From positions 124,001 to 188,000 of the forward strand of contig NZ_JAVXZZ010000003.1 of NCBI RefSeq assembly GCF_032337135.1: a stretch of 64,000 nucleotides of DNA, given 5' to 3'. Origin of the DNA: Allorhodoferax sp032337135 (GTDB lineage: Bacteria; Pseudomonadota; Gammaproteobacteria; Burkholderiales; Burkholderiaceae_C). Below, piece after piece: positions 42,858-51,753 of this stretch (the first letter of the stretch is position 1; each line of letters begins with the position of its first letter). A program made the position numbers and the translations under genes. Under the pieces are notes generated by a model. The model was not told the origin of the DNA and did not search any database. It saw only the letters and a list, made by a program, of their open reading frames with translations.

Positions 42858-43793
42858 ATGCACGACACCAACGACATGCTGCTGTTCGCCGAAGTGGTGG
42901 AGCAGGGGGGCTTTGCCGCCGCCGGGCGCAGCCTGGGGGTGCCGAAGTCCACGCTCTCGCGGCGCGTGGCCGAACTCGAAGCGCGCCTGGGCGTGCGCCT
43001 GCTGCAGCGCACCACCCGCAAGCTCTCGCTCACCGAGGTGGGTGAGGTCTACCTGCGCCACAGCCTGGCCGTGCGCGACGCCGCCGAAGCCGCGGCGCAG
43101 GCCGTGGAGCAGGTGCACAGCGCGCCGCGCGGCACCATCCGCGTGGCCTGCCCGGTGACGCTGGCGCAGAGCACCGTGGGGCCCATCATGGGCCTGTTCC
43201 TGGCGCGCTACCCGCTGGTGAAGGTGGACATGCGCGTGAGCAACCGGGTGGTGGACCTGGTGGAAGAAGGCGTGGACGTGGCCCTGCGCGTGCGCCCCTC
43301 GCTGGACGACAGCGGCAGCCTGGTGGTGAAGAAGCTCGGCGAATCCCAGGCCTTTCTGGTGGCCAGCCCGGCACAGTTGGAGCGCCAGGGCCGCCCCAGT
43401 GCGCCGCAGGACCTGTTGCACATGGACACCCTGGCCATGGGCGCGGTGGATGGCCGCGCCACCCTGCGCCTGCTCGGACCTGAAGGGGGCAGCTACACGC
43501 TGGAGCACCAGCCGCGTTACGTGGCCGACGACCTGCTCACGCTCAAGTTTGCCGCCGTGCACGGTGTGGGCATGTGCTTCATGCCCGACTACATGTGCCG
43601 CCGTGAAATCGAGGACGGCCGGCTGGTGCACGTGCTGCCTGGCTGGGCCCCGCCGCGCGGCATCTACCACGCCGTGTACCCCTCGCGCCGTGGCCTGGCC
43701 CCGGCGGTGCGCGCCTTTCTCGACTTCCTGGGTGAACACGCCCCGGTGGAGGGCATGCCGCTGCTGCCGGCGGGGTGCCCGCAAGGCGACTGA
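42858..43793 (+). CDS. LysR-family transcriptional regulator
   Basis: A 311-residue regulator. The N-terminal helix-turn-helix (LLFAEVVEQGGFAAAGRSLGVPKSTLSRRVAELEARLGVRLLQRTTR in sequence order, about 8-54) is followed by the inducer-binding domain to about 295. Divergent from azoR, the typical arrangement for control of quinone or azo reductases. AGGAG lies about 10 bases before the ATG. Repeat copy 6 follows its stop. Confidence 0.93.
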   Translation: MHDTNDMLLFAEVVEQGGFAAAGRSLGVPKSTLSRRVAELEARLGVRLLQRTTRKLSLTEVGEVYLRHSLAVRDAAEAAAQAVEQVHSAPRGTIRVACPVTLAQSTVGPIMGLFLARYPLVKVDMRVSNRVVDLVEEGVDVALRVRPSLDDSGSLVVKKLGESQAFLVASPAQLERQGRPSAPQDLLHMDTLAMGAVDGRATLRLLGPEGGSYTLEHQPRYVADDLLTLKFAAVHGVGMCFMPDYMCRREIEDGRLVHVLPGWAPPRGIYHAVYPSRRGLAPAVRAFLDFLGEHAPVEGMPLLPAGCPQGD

Positions 43794-43806
43794 GGCCCCG
43801 TTTCGG

Positions 43807-43868
43807 GGCAAAACGGGCGCTATCCCGGCGTGGATATTGGGCAGGAAGCTATCAGCTTCATAGCAACA
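43807..43868 (+). repeat. Dispersed 60-bp intergenic repeat, copy 6
   Basis: GGCAAAACGGGCGCTATCCC, then TGGATATTGGGCAGGAAGC and a 5-bp dyad GCTAT-N7-ATAGC. More diverged than other copies at its left end. Lies between the LysR gene and the GGDEF-EAL gene. Confidence 0.65.
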
Positions 43869-43957
43869 CCATGGCGCTGTGCGCTTGGCGCACGGCAGAG
43901 GCCTGACTACAATGACTCCGTCACCATCACGCAAGCGGCCTTCGCGCCAGCGGCTCC

Positions 43958-45889
43958 ATGAAAGCCCGAGATCTGCTCAATGCCCTCGTCCGCAACCGCC
44001 CTGCGCTGCTGCTCGCGTCGGGCCGGGACGTGCTCGAAAAGCGTTTCGTGCAGATCAACACCATCACCGCCTGGACACTCGGTCTGGGCGCTGTCGCCAA
44101 CTACCTCGATGGTGACCCGCTCACCGCCGCCGTGGTGCTGGCCGGCCTGGTGGTGGTGGGCTACTTCCACCGGCAGCGCAGCAGCGGCCGCAGTGACCGT
44201 GCGGCAGTGGCCACCGTGTGGGTGGTGTTTGGCGTGGCCACGTTCTCGATGCGCGAATTCCAGGGGCCGTTCAACGATGCCATGCTGGCCTACCCCTCGA
44301 TCCTGCTGGTCGCGATCATGCTCACTTCGCGGCGCAATGCGCAACTGCTGTTGCTGGCCATGATCGGGGCCGTGGCCACCATGATCTACCTCAGCGTGTC
44401 CGGCCTGCACAGCTTCATCATGCCGCCCATCGGCTGGAACGACCTGGTCTACATCGGGCTCATGCTGCTGGCCTTCACGGCCGTGAGCACGCTGTTTGCC
44501 AACGACATGCGCGCCGCGCTGACAGCCCTGCGCGCGGAAGTGGCGCGGGTCAGGCAGTCGGAGCGCAACCTCGACCACCTGGCCAACCACGACCTGCTGA
44601 CCGGGCTGCCCAACCGCCGCCTGTTCCAGGACCGCCTGACCCACGCGATTGCGCGCTACCAGCGCCATGGCGACTACAGCGTCGTGCTGTTCATGGACCT
44701 GGACCATTTCAAGAGCGTCAACGACACCCAGGGCCACGCGGCCGGCGATGCCCTGCTGCTGGAAGTGGCACGCCGCCTCACAGCCTTGCTGCGCGAGTCC
44801 GATACCGCGTCGCGCTTTGGCGGAGACGAGTTCGTGCTGCTGCTGGAAGACCTGGGCAACCAGGAGTCTGCTGCCCTGGCCAAGGCCAACATCGTGGCCA
44901 GCAAGCTGCTGCTGGCCATGCGCAAGCCGATTGCCGTGAACGGCAAGGACTTCGTCTGTACCGCCAGCCTCGGGGCCGTGCTGGTGGGGCCGGAAACCGA
45001 CAACGCGGCCAATGCCATTCGCCATGGGGACATGGCCATGTACCGGGCCAAGGACGCCGGGCGCAACTGCGTGCAGTTCTACGACCCGACCATGCAGGCC
45101 GCAGTGGACGCACGCACCCGCATGGAGACCGAACTGCGCAACGCCGTTGCTGCGCGCCAGATTGCCATCTACCTGCAGCCGCAGTTCGACCTCGACGCGA
45201 AGGTGCTGGGCGCCGAGGCGCTGGCGCGCTGGCAGCACCCGGAGCTTGGCTTCATTCCCCCCGGCGAATTCATTCCGCTGGCCGAAGACCTGGGCCTGAT
45301 TCCGGCGCTGGGCCAGCAGGTACTGGACGCAGCCTGCTCGGTGCTGGCGCGCTGGGCAAACGACCCGGCAAGCGCCCGCTGGACGCTGGCCGTCAACGTC
45401 AGCGTGGAGCAGCTGCGCCAGAGCGACTTTGTGGAGCAGGTGCGTGCCACGCTGCAACGCCACGCACTCGCGCCGCAGCGGCTGGAACTCGAAATCACGG
45501 AAAGTGTCTTCATCGATGACCACGAGGAAACCATCGAAAAGATGCTCGCCTTGCGCGCCATGGGCCTGCGCCTGGCGCTCGATGACTTCGGCACCGGCTA
45601 CTCCTCGCTGTCGTATGTGCGCCGCCTGCCCATCGACAAGCTCAAGATCGACCAATCCTTCCTGCGCGACGTGCAGGCCGATGCCCAGGATGCCGCCATC
45701 GTGCTCACCGTGATCGCGCTGGCCCAGAACCTGGGGCTGGACCTGATCGCCGAGGGCGTGGAAACCCAGGCCCAGCGCGACTTTCTTGCTACCCACGGCT
45801 GCCCGGCCTTCCAGGGCTACCTGTACGGCAAGCCCATGCCGCTGGAAGAGTTCCAGGCACGCTACCTGGTCGCCGGTGCGCTTGCCTGA
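43958..45889 (+). CDS. Membrane GGDEF-EAL c-di-GMP protein
   Basis: A 643-residue protein. Five to six membrane helices occupy about residues 30-190 (MASE-like sensor). The cyclase domain begins HDLLTGLPNRR (near 210) and has intact FGGDEF (near 289); the phosphodiesterase domain has intact GAEALARW (near 423), ESVF and DDFGTGYSS (near 545). Both activities are possible. The next gene starts 16 bases after the stop. The ligand is unknown. Confidence 0.92.
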   Translation: MKARDLLNALVRNRPALLLASGRDVLEKRFVQINTITAWTLGLGAVANYLDGDPLTAAVVLAGLVVVGYFHRQRSSGRSDRAAVATVWVVFGVATFSMREFQGPFNDAMLAYPSILLVAIMLTSRRNAQLLLLAMIGAVATMIYLSVSGLHSFIMPPIGWNDLVYIGLMLLAFTAVSTLFANDMRAALTALRAEVARVRQSERNLDHLANHDLLTGLPNRRLFQDRLTHAIARYQRHGDYSVVLFMDLDHFKSVNDTQGHAAGDALLLEVARRLTALLRESDTASRFGGDEFVLLLEDLGNQESAALAKANIVASKLLLAMRKPIAVNGKDFVCTASLGAVLVGPETDNAANAIRHGDMAMYRAKDAGRNCVQFYDPTMQAAVDARTRMETELRNAVAARQIAIYLQPQFDLDAKVLGAEALARWQHPELGFIPPGEFIPLAEDLGLIPALGQQVLDAACSVLARWANDPASARWTLAVNVSVEQLRQSDFVEQVRATLQRHALAPQRLELEITESVFIDDHEETIEKMLALRAMGLRLALDDFGTGYSSLSYVRRLPIDKLKIDQSFLRDVQADAQDAAIVLTVIALAQNLGLDLIAEGVETQAQRDFLATHGCPAFQGYLYGKPMPLEEFQARYLVAGALA

Positions 45890-45905
45890 GCATCGGGAAC
45901 TGCCG

Positions 45906-46859
45906 ATGCAGGTTTTTTATGCCACCCAGTTCGTGTTGCCGCTGCCATCGGGGCATCGCTTTCCCATGGAGAAGTACCGCATGCTGCGCGACGCGCTCGC
46001 CGACATGCCGCAGGTCCGGCTGGGCCAGGCCGAACCGGCGCAAGACCACGAACTGGAACTCGTGCACACGCCGCTGTACGTGCAGGGCATAGACCACGGC
46101 ACGCTGGCGGCCAGCGTGTACCGCGAAATCGGCTTTCCCTGGAGCCCGGCCATGGCCGAACGGGCGCGGCGCTCGGTGGGTGCCAGCCTCTCGGCAGCAC
46201 GCAGTGCGCAGCGGGAGGGCCTGGCGGCCAACATTGCCGGCGGCACCCACCACGCCTATGCCGACAAGGGCGGAGGCTTTTGCGTGTTCAATGACTTCGC
46301 CGTGGCCGCCCGCACGCTGCAGTACGCGCACGTGCAGCAGGGTGGCCAGGCGCCGCTGCCCATTGCCATCATCGACCTCGACGTGCACCAGGGCAATGGA
46401 ACGGCGCGCATCTTCCAGGGCGATGCGAGCGTGTTCACCCTGTCGCTGCACGGCGAGAAGAACTTCCCGTTCCGCAAGGAAGCCAGCACGCTCGACCTGG
46501 GCCTGCCGGACGGCGCGGGCGACGCCGAATACCTGGAAACGCTGGAGCACGCGCTGTCGGAACTGGAGCGGCGCTTTGCCCCCGCTCTGGTGCTGTACCT
46601 GGCGGGGGCCGACCCCCACGAAGGCGACCGGCTGGGGCGGCTCAAGCTCACGTTCGACGGCCTCATGGCGCGCGACAGGCGCGTGTTCGACTGGTGTTGG
46701 CAGCGCCGCATACCCTGCGCGTTTGCCATGGGCGGTGGCTACGGCCACACGCTGGAAACCACCGTGCAGGTACAGGTCAACACGTACCGCATTGCGCTGG
46801 AGTACTGGGAGCGCTGGCAGCGCCGCCGGGGTGGGGGGACACCCGCTGGCAAGGCATAA
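45906..46859 (+). CDS. Histone-deacetylase-superfamily amidohydrolase
   Basis: A 317-residue zinc hydrolase of the HDAC/AcuC/acetylpolyamine-amidohydrolase superfamily. Active-site His pair region GGTHHAYADKGGGFCVFND (near 116-134), zinc ligands in IIDLDVHQGNGT (near 158-169) and Asp in AGADPHEGDRLG (near 236), and the catalytic-Tyr loop MGGGYG (near 280). All ligands are present, so it should deacylate an acetylated amine or Lys. The close gap to the GGDEF-EAL gene suggests co-transcription. Confidence 0.9.
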   Translation: MQVFYATQFVLPLPSGHRFPMEKYRMLRDALADMPQVRLGQAEPAQDHELELVHTPLYVQGIDHGTLAASVYREIGFPWSPAMAERARRSVGASLSAARSAQREGLAANIAGGTHHAYADKGGGFCVFNDFAVAARTLQYAHVQQGGQAPLPIAIIDLDVHQGNGTARIFQGDASVFTLSLHGEKNFPFRKEASTLDLGLPDGAGDAEYLETLEHALSELERRFAPALVLYLAGADPHEGDRLGRLKLTFDGLMARDRRVFDWCWQRRIPCAFAMGGGYGHTLETTVQVQVNTYRIALEYWERWQRRRGGGTPAGKA

Positions 46860-46938
46860 ACGCCATGGGATTTGCGTGGTCTGCGGTGCTAGACTGGCAT
46901 CGCGCCCCCTTGTCCCCCTCAGCCGAATGGAGACCGTC

Positions 46939-47394
46939 ATGCGCCCTTCGTCCAACGAGCCGCTGCCTCCGTCCAACCCGCGCCGGTTTGCGCCGCACGG
47001 TCAGGCCAGCTTTCACTGCGAGGGAAGGCGACTGGTGGGCTTTGCGCAAGGCCCGTTCAACGTGGAACTTGCACGTCATCTGGATCAGCAAATCGTGGAT
47101 TGGTGTCGCCGCCTGTGCGTGGACGGTCCGTTTGACCACCTGTGCGTATTTCGCGGCAGTGTCCTGCTCGGGCCCGAACCCATGCGGGAATTCCAGCGCA
47201 TGCTGGAGCGGCTCAGTGGTGAGGGCATCGCGCCGCAGCGCATGGCGTACGTGATTGCCCCCGATGTCGAGGGAGGGACCCTGCTGGGGCCGCAGTTGAC
47301 CCAGGCCTACGCTGCGGCAGGATTGAACATGCGCATCTTTCCCAGCGAGGCAGCCGCCTTGGCATGGTTGGATTCGGTGCCGTCCCAGCCCTAG
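46939..47394 (+). CDS. Unknown protein, possibly STAS/SpoIIAA-like
   Basis: A 151-residue soluble protein with an alternating strand-helix pattern: FHCEGRRLVGFAQGPFNVEL, HLCVFRGSVLLGPEPMREFQ, RMAYVIAPDVEG and a C-terminal MRIFPSEAAALAWLDS. This ending, a strand followed by EAALAWL, is typical of SpoIIAA-like/STAS domains. I do not assign a function. ATG at 46939 has GGAG 8 bases upstream; ATG 46927 is an alternative. Confidence 0.65.
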   Translation: MRPSSNEPLPPSNPRRFAPHGQASFHCEGRRLVGFAQGPFNVELARHLDQQIVDWCRRLCVDGPFDHLCVFRGSVLLGPEPMREFQRMLERLSGEGIAPQRMAYVIAPDVEGGTLLGPQLTQAYAAAGLNMRIFPSEAAALAWLDSVPSQP

Positions 47395-47489
47395 GTACGC
47401 GGTCAATTGCAACGAACGGCAAAGTACGTTGAACACGGCGCGCCAACGCAGTACAACTGCGGCTGGCTTCAACCAGAAGGAGATACGCC

Positions 47490-48056
47490 ATGAAAGCTTC
47501 CCGAATCATTGCCCCGCTGGCCGCTGTGCTGCTGGGCCTGTCCATGGCTACCTATGCCGGTGGCGGTGGTGGCGACCGTGGGGGTGGCGGTGGTGGTGGC
47601 GATCGCGGCGGTGACCGTGGAAGCGATCGCGGCTCAGAACGCGGCGAAAAGGGCGAGAAGGCAGAAAAGGCTGAGCAGCACAAGGGTGGTGACGACGCCA
47701 AGGGCAAGGCCGAACAGCACAAGTCTGCTGCTGACAAGGAACAGGGCAAGCGTTCGGCTGCCGACCAGCTGGCTGACCGCCCGCAACTGGCCGACCGCCT
47801 GAGCAAACTCTCGGGCATGAGCGCCGCCGACCTGAAGACGGCCGCAGCCGGCTTCAAGAACTTGGGCCAATTCACCGCCGCCATGCACGTGAGCCAGAAC
47901 CTGGGCATCTCGTTCGACAAGCTCAAGGCCGAAATGACCGCCAACGGCGGCTCGCTGGGCAAGGCCATCAAGACCCTGAGCCCCAAGGCCAACCCCGATA
48001 CCGAAGAGAACAAGGCCAACAAGCAGGCGCAGGACGACCTCAAGCAAACCTCCTGA
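47490..48056 (+). CDS. Exported Gly/Asp/Arg-rich protein with a conserved C-terminal domain
   Basis: A 188-residue exported protein: signal peptide (residues 6-24), then a low-complexity stretch of GGG/DRGG units turning into Glu/Lys/Ala-rich sequence (25-88), then a domain of about 95 residues (ADQLADRPQLADRLSKL, AAGFKNLGQFTAAMHVSQNLGI, GGSLGKAIKTLSP). The last domain is shared with the gene at 49512, so they are paralogues. I know the domain only from uncharacterised proteins. AGAAGGAG precedes the ATG; a strong terminator follows. Confidence 0.78.
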   Translation: MKASRIIAPLAAVLLGLSMATYAGGGGGDRGGGGGGGDRGGDRGSDRGSERGEKGEKAEKAEQHKGGDDAKGKAEQHKSAADKEQGKRSAADQLADRPQLADRLSKLSGMSAADLKTAAAGFKNLGQFTAAMHVSQNLGISFDKLKAEMTANGGSLGKAIKTLSPKANPDTEENKANKQAQDDLKQTS

Positions 48057-48118
48057 CGCCCTGCGGCGCGTGTGTGTCTGCGCAAGGGGCGCAGCGCTGG
48101 CGCCGCGTTGCACCATCA

Positions 48119-48142
48119 AGCCCAGCATGCGCTGGGCTTTTT
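48119..48142 (+). terminator. Intrinsic terminator of the exported Gly-rich protein gene
   Basis: AGCCCAGC-ATGC-GCTGGGCT followed by TTTT G TTG. It lies 62 bases after the stop at 48056. Confidence 0.88.
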
Positions 48143-48152
48143 GTTGCTGCCC

Positions 48153-48623
48153 TTATGCCCGTGGCTTCTTGGGTGATACCCACATCGCGATGGTCGCCCG
48201 GAACACCAGCTGCTCGCGTGTGTCGCGTACCTCCACGTGCACCTGGTGCTCGCCCGTCTGCGTCCAGTCCGTGCCTGCCGCTGGGCTGGCCACCGCCACC
48301 AGGTCGGTTTCCGCCTTCTTGAGGTAGGCGACTTCCATGCCCTTGGGTATCCAGCGGTGCGTGGCGGGCACGCTCACCTCGGTCATGGTTCCACCCGCCA
48401 GTTCGGCCATGTTGCACATGGCAATGGCATGCACCGTGCCCAGGTGGTTCTGCACCGCACGCCGCTTGGGGATGTGGATGCGACAGCGGTTGGGCTCCAG
48501 CTCGTCGAACTGCGGGCGGATGCTGCGGAAATACGGCGCCTTGAAGGTCACGAGGCGCGAAAACAGCCACTTCCCGCCGGGTTGCGATTGCATGCGTTGC
48601 CAGATTTTCAGGGTGTTGCTCAT
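48153..48623 (-). CDS. Hotdog-fold thioesterase-like protein (DUF4442)
   Basis: A 156-residue single hotdog domain: FSRLVTFKAPYFRSIRPQF (near 21-39), NHLGTVHAIAMCNMAELAGG (near 59-78), the helix-containing core typical of DUF4442/PaaI-like thioesterases. Probably hydrolyses an acyl-CoA or acts on a related thioester. Divergent from a TetR regulator with 68 bases between, so likely under its control, as often seen for acyl-CoA metabolism. Confidence 0.84.
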   Translation of the reverse strand: MSNTLKIWQRMQSQPGGKWLFSRLVTFKAPYFRSIRPQFDELEPNRCRIHIPKRRAVQNHLGTVHAIAMCNMAELAGGTMTEVSVPATHRWIPKGMEVAYLKKAETDLVAVASPAAGTDWTQTGEHQVHVEVRDTREQLVFRATIAMWVSPKKPRA

Positions 48624-48646
48624 GCGGTGCTTGCTCCGTGGTGGTT

Positions 48647-48677
48647 AAAACAGAACAAGATTCTAGAACAATGTTTT
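48647..48677. promoter_or_regulatory. TetR operator candidate
   Basis: The 68-base divergent interval is AT-rich and contains AAAACA...TGTTTT arms (48647-48652, 48672-48677), a TTCTAGAA palindrome (48661-48668) and a direct repeat of AGAACAA (48652, 48665). It overlaps where both promoters must lie. The exact site cannot be fixed from one sequence. Confidence 0.45.
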
Positions 48678-48691
48678 AGTACAATCACTCT

Positions 48692-49321
48692 ATGGTTGAA
48701 CCGACGGAACCCGATTTGTTCGAGCGCGTGGAGCCGGGCGCGCGCAAGGCGCACAAGCGTCTGATCCTGAACGTGGCGCTGCGCTGCTTCAACGAAGCGG
48801 GCATCGCGGCCACCACCATCGACACCATCCGCGAGCGGGCAAACAGCAGCATCGGCTCCATCTACCACCACTTCGGTAACAAGGACGGTCTGGTGGCAGC
48901 CCTGTTCTTCGCTGCGCTGGACGACCAGATGGCGCAGGCCCAGCCCCGCATCGAAGGCGCAGGCAGCGCCCAGGAAGCCGTGCACGCGCTGGTGCACACC
49001 TTCATGGCGTGGATGACCGAGCAGCCCGAGCTGGCGCGCTTCATGGTGCAGGCCCGCGCCAGCGTGGCCGATGGCCCGTACAAGGATGCGCTGGCCCAGC
49101 GCAACAAGCAGCGCTACGGAAGCCTGCTGCAGTGGTTGGAAACCGGCGTGCGCCAGGGCAGCATCCGTGCCCTGCCGCGCGAGGCCTATGCCTCCTTGCT
49201 CATCGGCGCGGCAGAGAACTACGGCCGCGCCTGGCTGTCGGGCCGGGTGCAGACGCCTCCAAAAGACATGGCCACGGTGTTTGCAGATGCCGCCTGGCGT
49301 GCCGTCGGGTTGGAGTCCTGA
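48692..49321 (+). CDS. TetR-family transcriptional regulator
   Basis: A 209-residue repressor. The N-terminal helix-turn-helix (LILNVALRCFNEAGIAATTIDTIRERANSSIGSIYHHFGNKDGLV in order, about 24-68) is canonical; the C-terminal ligand domain (75-205) resembles regulators of fatty-acid or xenobiotic genes. Divergent from the thioesterase-like gene. Repeat copy 7 starts right after the stop. Confidence 0.92.
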   Translation: MVEPTEPDLFERVEPGARKAHKRLILNVALRCFNEAGIAATTIDTIRERANSSIGSIYHHFGNKDGLVAALFFAALDDQMAQAQPRIEGAGSAQEAVHALVHTFMAWMTEQPELARFMVQARASVADGPYKDALAQRNKQRYGSLLQWLETGVRQGSIRALPREAYASLLIGAAENYGRAWLSGRVQTPPKDMATVFADAAWRAVGLES

Positions 49322-49322
49322 G

Positions 49323-49381
49323 CGCAATTGGCCCTTGGCCCTTATGAAATATGCGTGATGAGCTACTGAAAATATAGCAAT
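49323..49381 (+). repeat. Dispersed 60-bp intergenic repeat, copy 7
   Basis: CGCAATTGGCCCTTGGCCC, then AAATATGCGTGATGAGC and the GCTA-N9-TAGC dyad. It begins two bases after the TetR stop. Confidence 0.72.
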
Positions 49382-49511
49382 TCGAAATGCCGTGCGCGGT
49401 GGCCGTGCACCACGCGCAGGTGCGGGACAATGGCAGGTTTTGGCACCGTGCCTTGTCCATGGCCAGACCGCCGCAACACTTCCCATCTTTCGATTTCTTT
49501 TGAACCTACCC

Positions 49512-50063
49512 ATGCTCACCTCTCGCCTCGTCGTTCCTGTGCTGGCTGCCCTGTTGCTGGGGGCTTCCATGGGCAGCTTTGCGGGCAATACCAAGGCCAG
49601 CGCAGCCAGCCATGCCAGTTCAGCCAAGAGTCCACAGCACCGCACGGCCGCTGCCAAAACCAAGCACGCCAAGCAGGCCAAGACGGTCAGCCAAGTCAAA
49701 CAGCGCAAGCAGGGCAAGCACAAGCAGCGACCGGAAAAGGTCAGCGCCAAGGGCCGCCACACCGTGGCCGACCAGCTGGCTGCCAACCCCAAGCTGGCCG
49801 ACCGCTTGGCCCCGCTCATCGCCAAGACCCCGGCCGAGATGCCCGACGCCGTAGCGGGCTTCAAGAACTTCGGCCAGTTCGTGGCCGCGGCCCATGCCAG
49901 CAACAACCTGGGCATTCCCTTCGACGCGCTCAAGGCCGAGATCACCAAGGAAGGCGGCTCGCTGGGCAAGGGCATCCAGGCCCTGAGCCCCGACGCGCAC
50001 GTGGACGCCGAAATCGTCCGCGCCAACCAGCAGGCCCGCGACGATCTGTTGCAGCCGTCCTGA
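49512..50063 (+). CDS. Exported Lys-rich protein, paralogue of 47490
   Basis: A 183-residue exported protein: signal peptide (residues 5-24, SFA-GN), a Lys/Gln/Ala-rich disordered linker (25-85), then the same C-terminal domain as the gene at 47490 (ADQLAANPKLADRLAPL, AGFKNFGQFVAAAHASNNLGI, GGSLGKGIQALSP). Only the linkers differ: acidic/Gly-rich in one, strongly basic in the other. Function unknown. The SSB-like gene starts 22 bases later and may share its transcript. Confidence 0.78.
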   Translation: MLTSRLVVPVLAALLLGASMGSFAGNTKASAASHASSAKSPQHRTAAAKTKHAKQAKTVSQVKQRKQGKHKQRPEKVSAKGRHTVADQLAANPKLADRLAPLIAKTPAEMPDAVAGFKNFGQFVAAAHASNNLGIPFDALKAEITKEGGSLGKGIQALSPDAHVDAEIVRANQQARDDLLQPS

Positions 50064-50085
50064 ATCGACGAACCAAGGAACTACT

Positions 50086-50394
50086 GTGATCGATGGCCTC
50101 GTATCGGGCAGGTTGGTGGGTGTGGCCGAGCAGCGCGAGGGCAAGAACGCCACGCGCTTCGCCGTGGCCAAGGTGCGCGCCACGGCGGGTGACGGTGAAG
50201 CCGTGGTGGTCAACGTGATCGCCTTCGCGCCCGAGGCCTGCGCGGCGCTGCTGGCCCTGGACGACGGAGACAGCGTAGCGCTGGCCGGTGCGCTCACGCC
50301 CAAGGTGTGGAGCGACAAGCAGGGCAACACCAAGCCTGCGTTGGACATGGTGGCCAGCCGGGTGCTGACGGCCTACCCACCCAGCGGCCAATAA
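50086..50394 (+). CDS. Small SSB/OB-fold protein
   Basis: A 102-residue protein that looks like a minimal single-stranded DNA-binding OB fold: MIDGLVSGRLVGVAEQREGKNATRFAVAKVRA (first strands), VVVNVIAFAPEACAALLALDDGDSVALAGAL (central), WSDKQGNTKPALDMVASRVLTA (last strand). It lacks the acidic SSB tail. GTG start at 50086 with AAGGA upstream. PriB-like or accessory SSB roles are possible; a phage or plasmid origin is also possible, but no mobile genes are adjacent. Confidence 0.75.
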   Translation: MIDGLVSGRLVGVAEQREGKNATRFAVAKVRATAGDGEAVVVNVIAFAPEACAALLALDDGDSVALAGALTPKVWSDKQGNTKPALDMVASRVLTAYPPSGQ

Positions 50395-50403
50395 GCGCTG
50401 CGG

Positions 50404-51612
50404 CTACTGCGCGGGCGCGCCGCCTTCGGCGTCGATGGCCTTCTGCACTGTCAGGTGAAACTCGTCGCGCGCCTTCATGGCCGCGGCGTCACGCGCGCCA
50501 CCGGTCCAGCTGGCGTTGGACACGATCACCAGCTTGCGCTTGGGGTCGAGGAAGATGGCTTGGCCGAAGATGCCACGGGCCATGTAGGTGCCGTCGTCCA
50601 GCGTCCACCACTGGTAGCCATAGCCGCGCCCCGGCACGCCAATCTCGGTGCGCTTGGTGGTGGCCTCTTCCCACCAGCCCTCGGGCACGATGCTCTGGCC
50701 GTTTACCTTGGCCCCGCCCAGTATGAACAGGCCCATGCGGGCGTAGTCGCGCGACGCCGCCTGCACGCAGCAACCGCCAATTTCCTGCCCGGTCTTGCTC
50801 AGCAGCCAGGTGGCCTGCTGCTCCATGCCGGCCGGGCCCCACACCTTCTCGGCCAGGTAGGTGGCCAGCGGCTTCTTGGTGGCCTGCTGCACCAGCGTGC
50901 CCACCAGGTTGGTCTCGCCGGTGCTGTAGTTCCACTTGGTGCCCGCGGGCGCCGCACGCGGCAGCTTGCGCATGTAGCTCACCAGCGCTTCCATGCCGCC
51001 TTCGGGCTTGTGCTTGTTGAACTGGGCCACGTCCGAGTTGGGGTCGTTGTAGTCCTCGTTCCACTGCACGCCCGAGGTCATGGTCAGCAGCTGGCGCACG
51101 CTCACCTCGTCGTAGGCCGAGCCCTTGAGGTCGGGAATGTAGAGACTGACCTTGTCGTCCAGGCTCTTGATGAAGCCGTCCTTCACCGCCGCACCCACCA
51201 GGGTGGAGGTGAACGACTTGGCCACCGAGAAGCTGGTCCAGCGGCCCGCGGCGTCAAAGCCCAGGCCGTAGCGCTCCAGGCGCAGCTTGCCGTCGTGCAC
51301 CACCAGCAGCGCCGCGCTGTGCTGGGCCGCCATGTAGGCATCCACGTCGGTGGGCAGCTTCAGCGGCGCGCCCGTGGGCAGGGGCGAAGGTGTGCCGCTG
51401 GCCGGCACCACGTTGGCCTTGGCCAGAATCGGCAGGCGGTCCAGCGCACGGAAGGCCGCGTCGCGTTGCGGTTGCGACCAGAACAGCACGTCGGGGTTGG
51501 TGGGCAAGGTGGCCAGCAGGCCACGCGTTTCCTTGTCCAGGCTGAACCAGCCGCCCACACCTGCCACGCCCAGCACCACCACGGTGCCCAGCAAGATTTT
51601 CTTGAGTTTCAA
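50404..51612 (-). CDS. Class C beta-lactamase-related serine hydrolase
   Basis: A 402-residue protein. One N-terminal membrane helix or uncleaved signal (about 6-25) precedes a serine-beta-lactamase-like domain: S-x2-K in FSVAKSFTS (near 147), Y-S-T/G in WNYSTGETN (near 242) and GYGYQWWTLDDG (near 345) in the third-motif position. This fits the EstB/6-aminohexanoate-dimer-hydrolase group rather than true beta-lactamases. The start is TTG at 51612 with GAGGAG 7 bases upstream. Convergent with the SSB-like gene. Confidence 0.87.
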   Translation of the reverse strand: MKLKKILLGTVVVLGVAGVGGWFSLDKETRGLLATLPTNPDVLFWSQPQRDAAFRALDRLPILAKANVVPASGTPSPLPTGAPLKLPTDVDAYMAAQHSAALLVVHDGKLRLERYGLGFDAAGRWTSFSVAKSFTSTLVGAAVKDGFIKSLDDKVSLYIPDLKGSAYDEVSVRQLLTMTSGVQWNEDYNDPNSDVAQFNKHKPEGGMEALVSYMRKLPRAAPAGTKWNYSTGETNLVGTLVQQATKKPLATYLAEKVWGPAGMEQQATWLLSKTGQEIGGCCVQAASRDYARMGLFILGGAKVNGQSIVPEGWWEEATTKRTEIGVPGRGYGYQWWTLDDGTYMARGIFGQAIFLDPKRKLVIVSNASWTGGARDAAAMKARDEFHLTVQKAIDAEGGAPAQ

Positions 51613-51753
51613 AACCGTTCTCCTCGTTGTTGTAGCGTCGTCGCCTGCGGTCGGTGGTGCCGACGCTTCAGACGCGCCCAAACAGTGTAGGGCGGTGGTG
51701 CCCGGCGCGCATCGGGCAAACCGCCAGGACACGGCGCGGGGGTGTCGCCTACG

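Noticed and set aside
43907..45796. 629-residue minus-strand open frame
   Set aside because: Exact antisense of the GGDEF-EAL gene; the long frame is a by-product of high G+C third positions.
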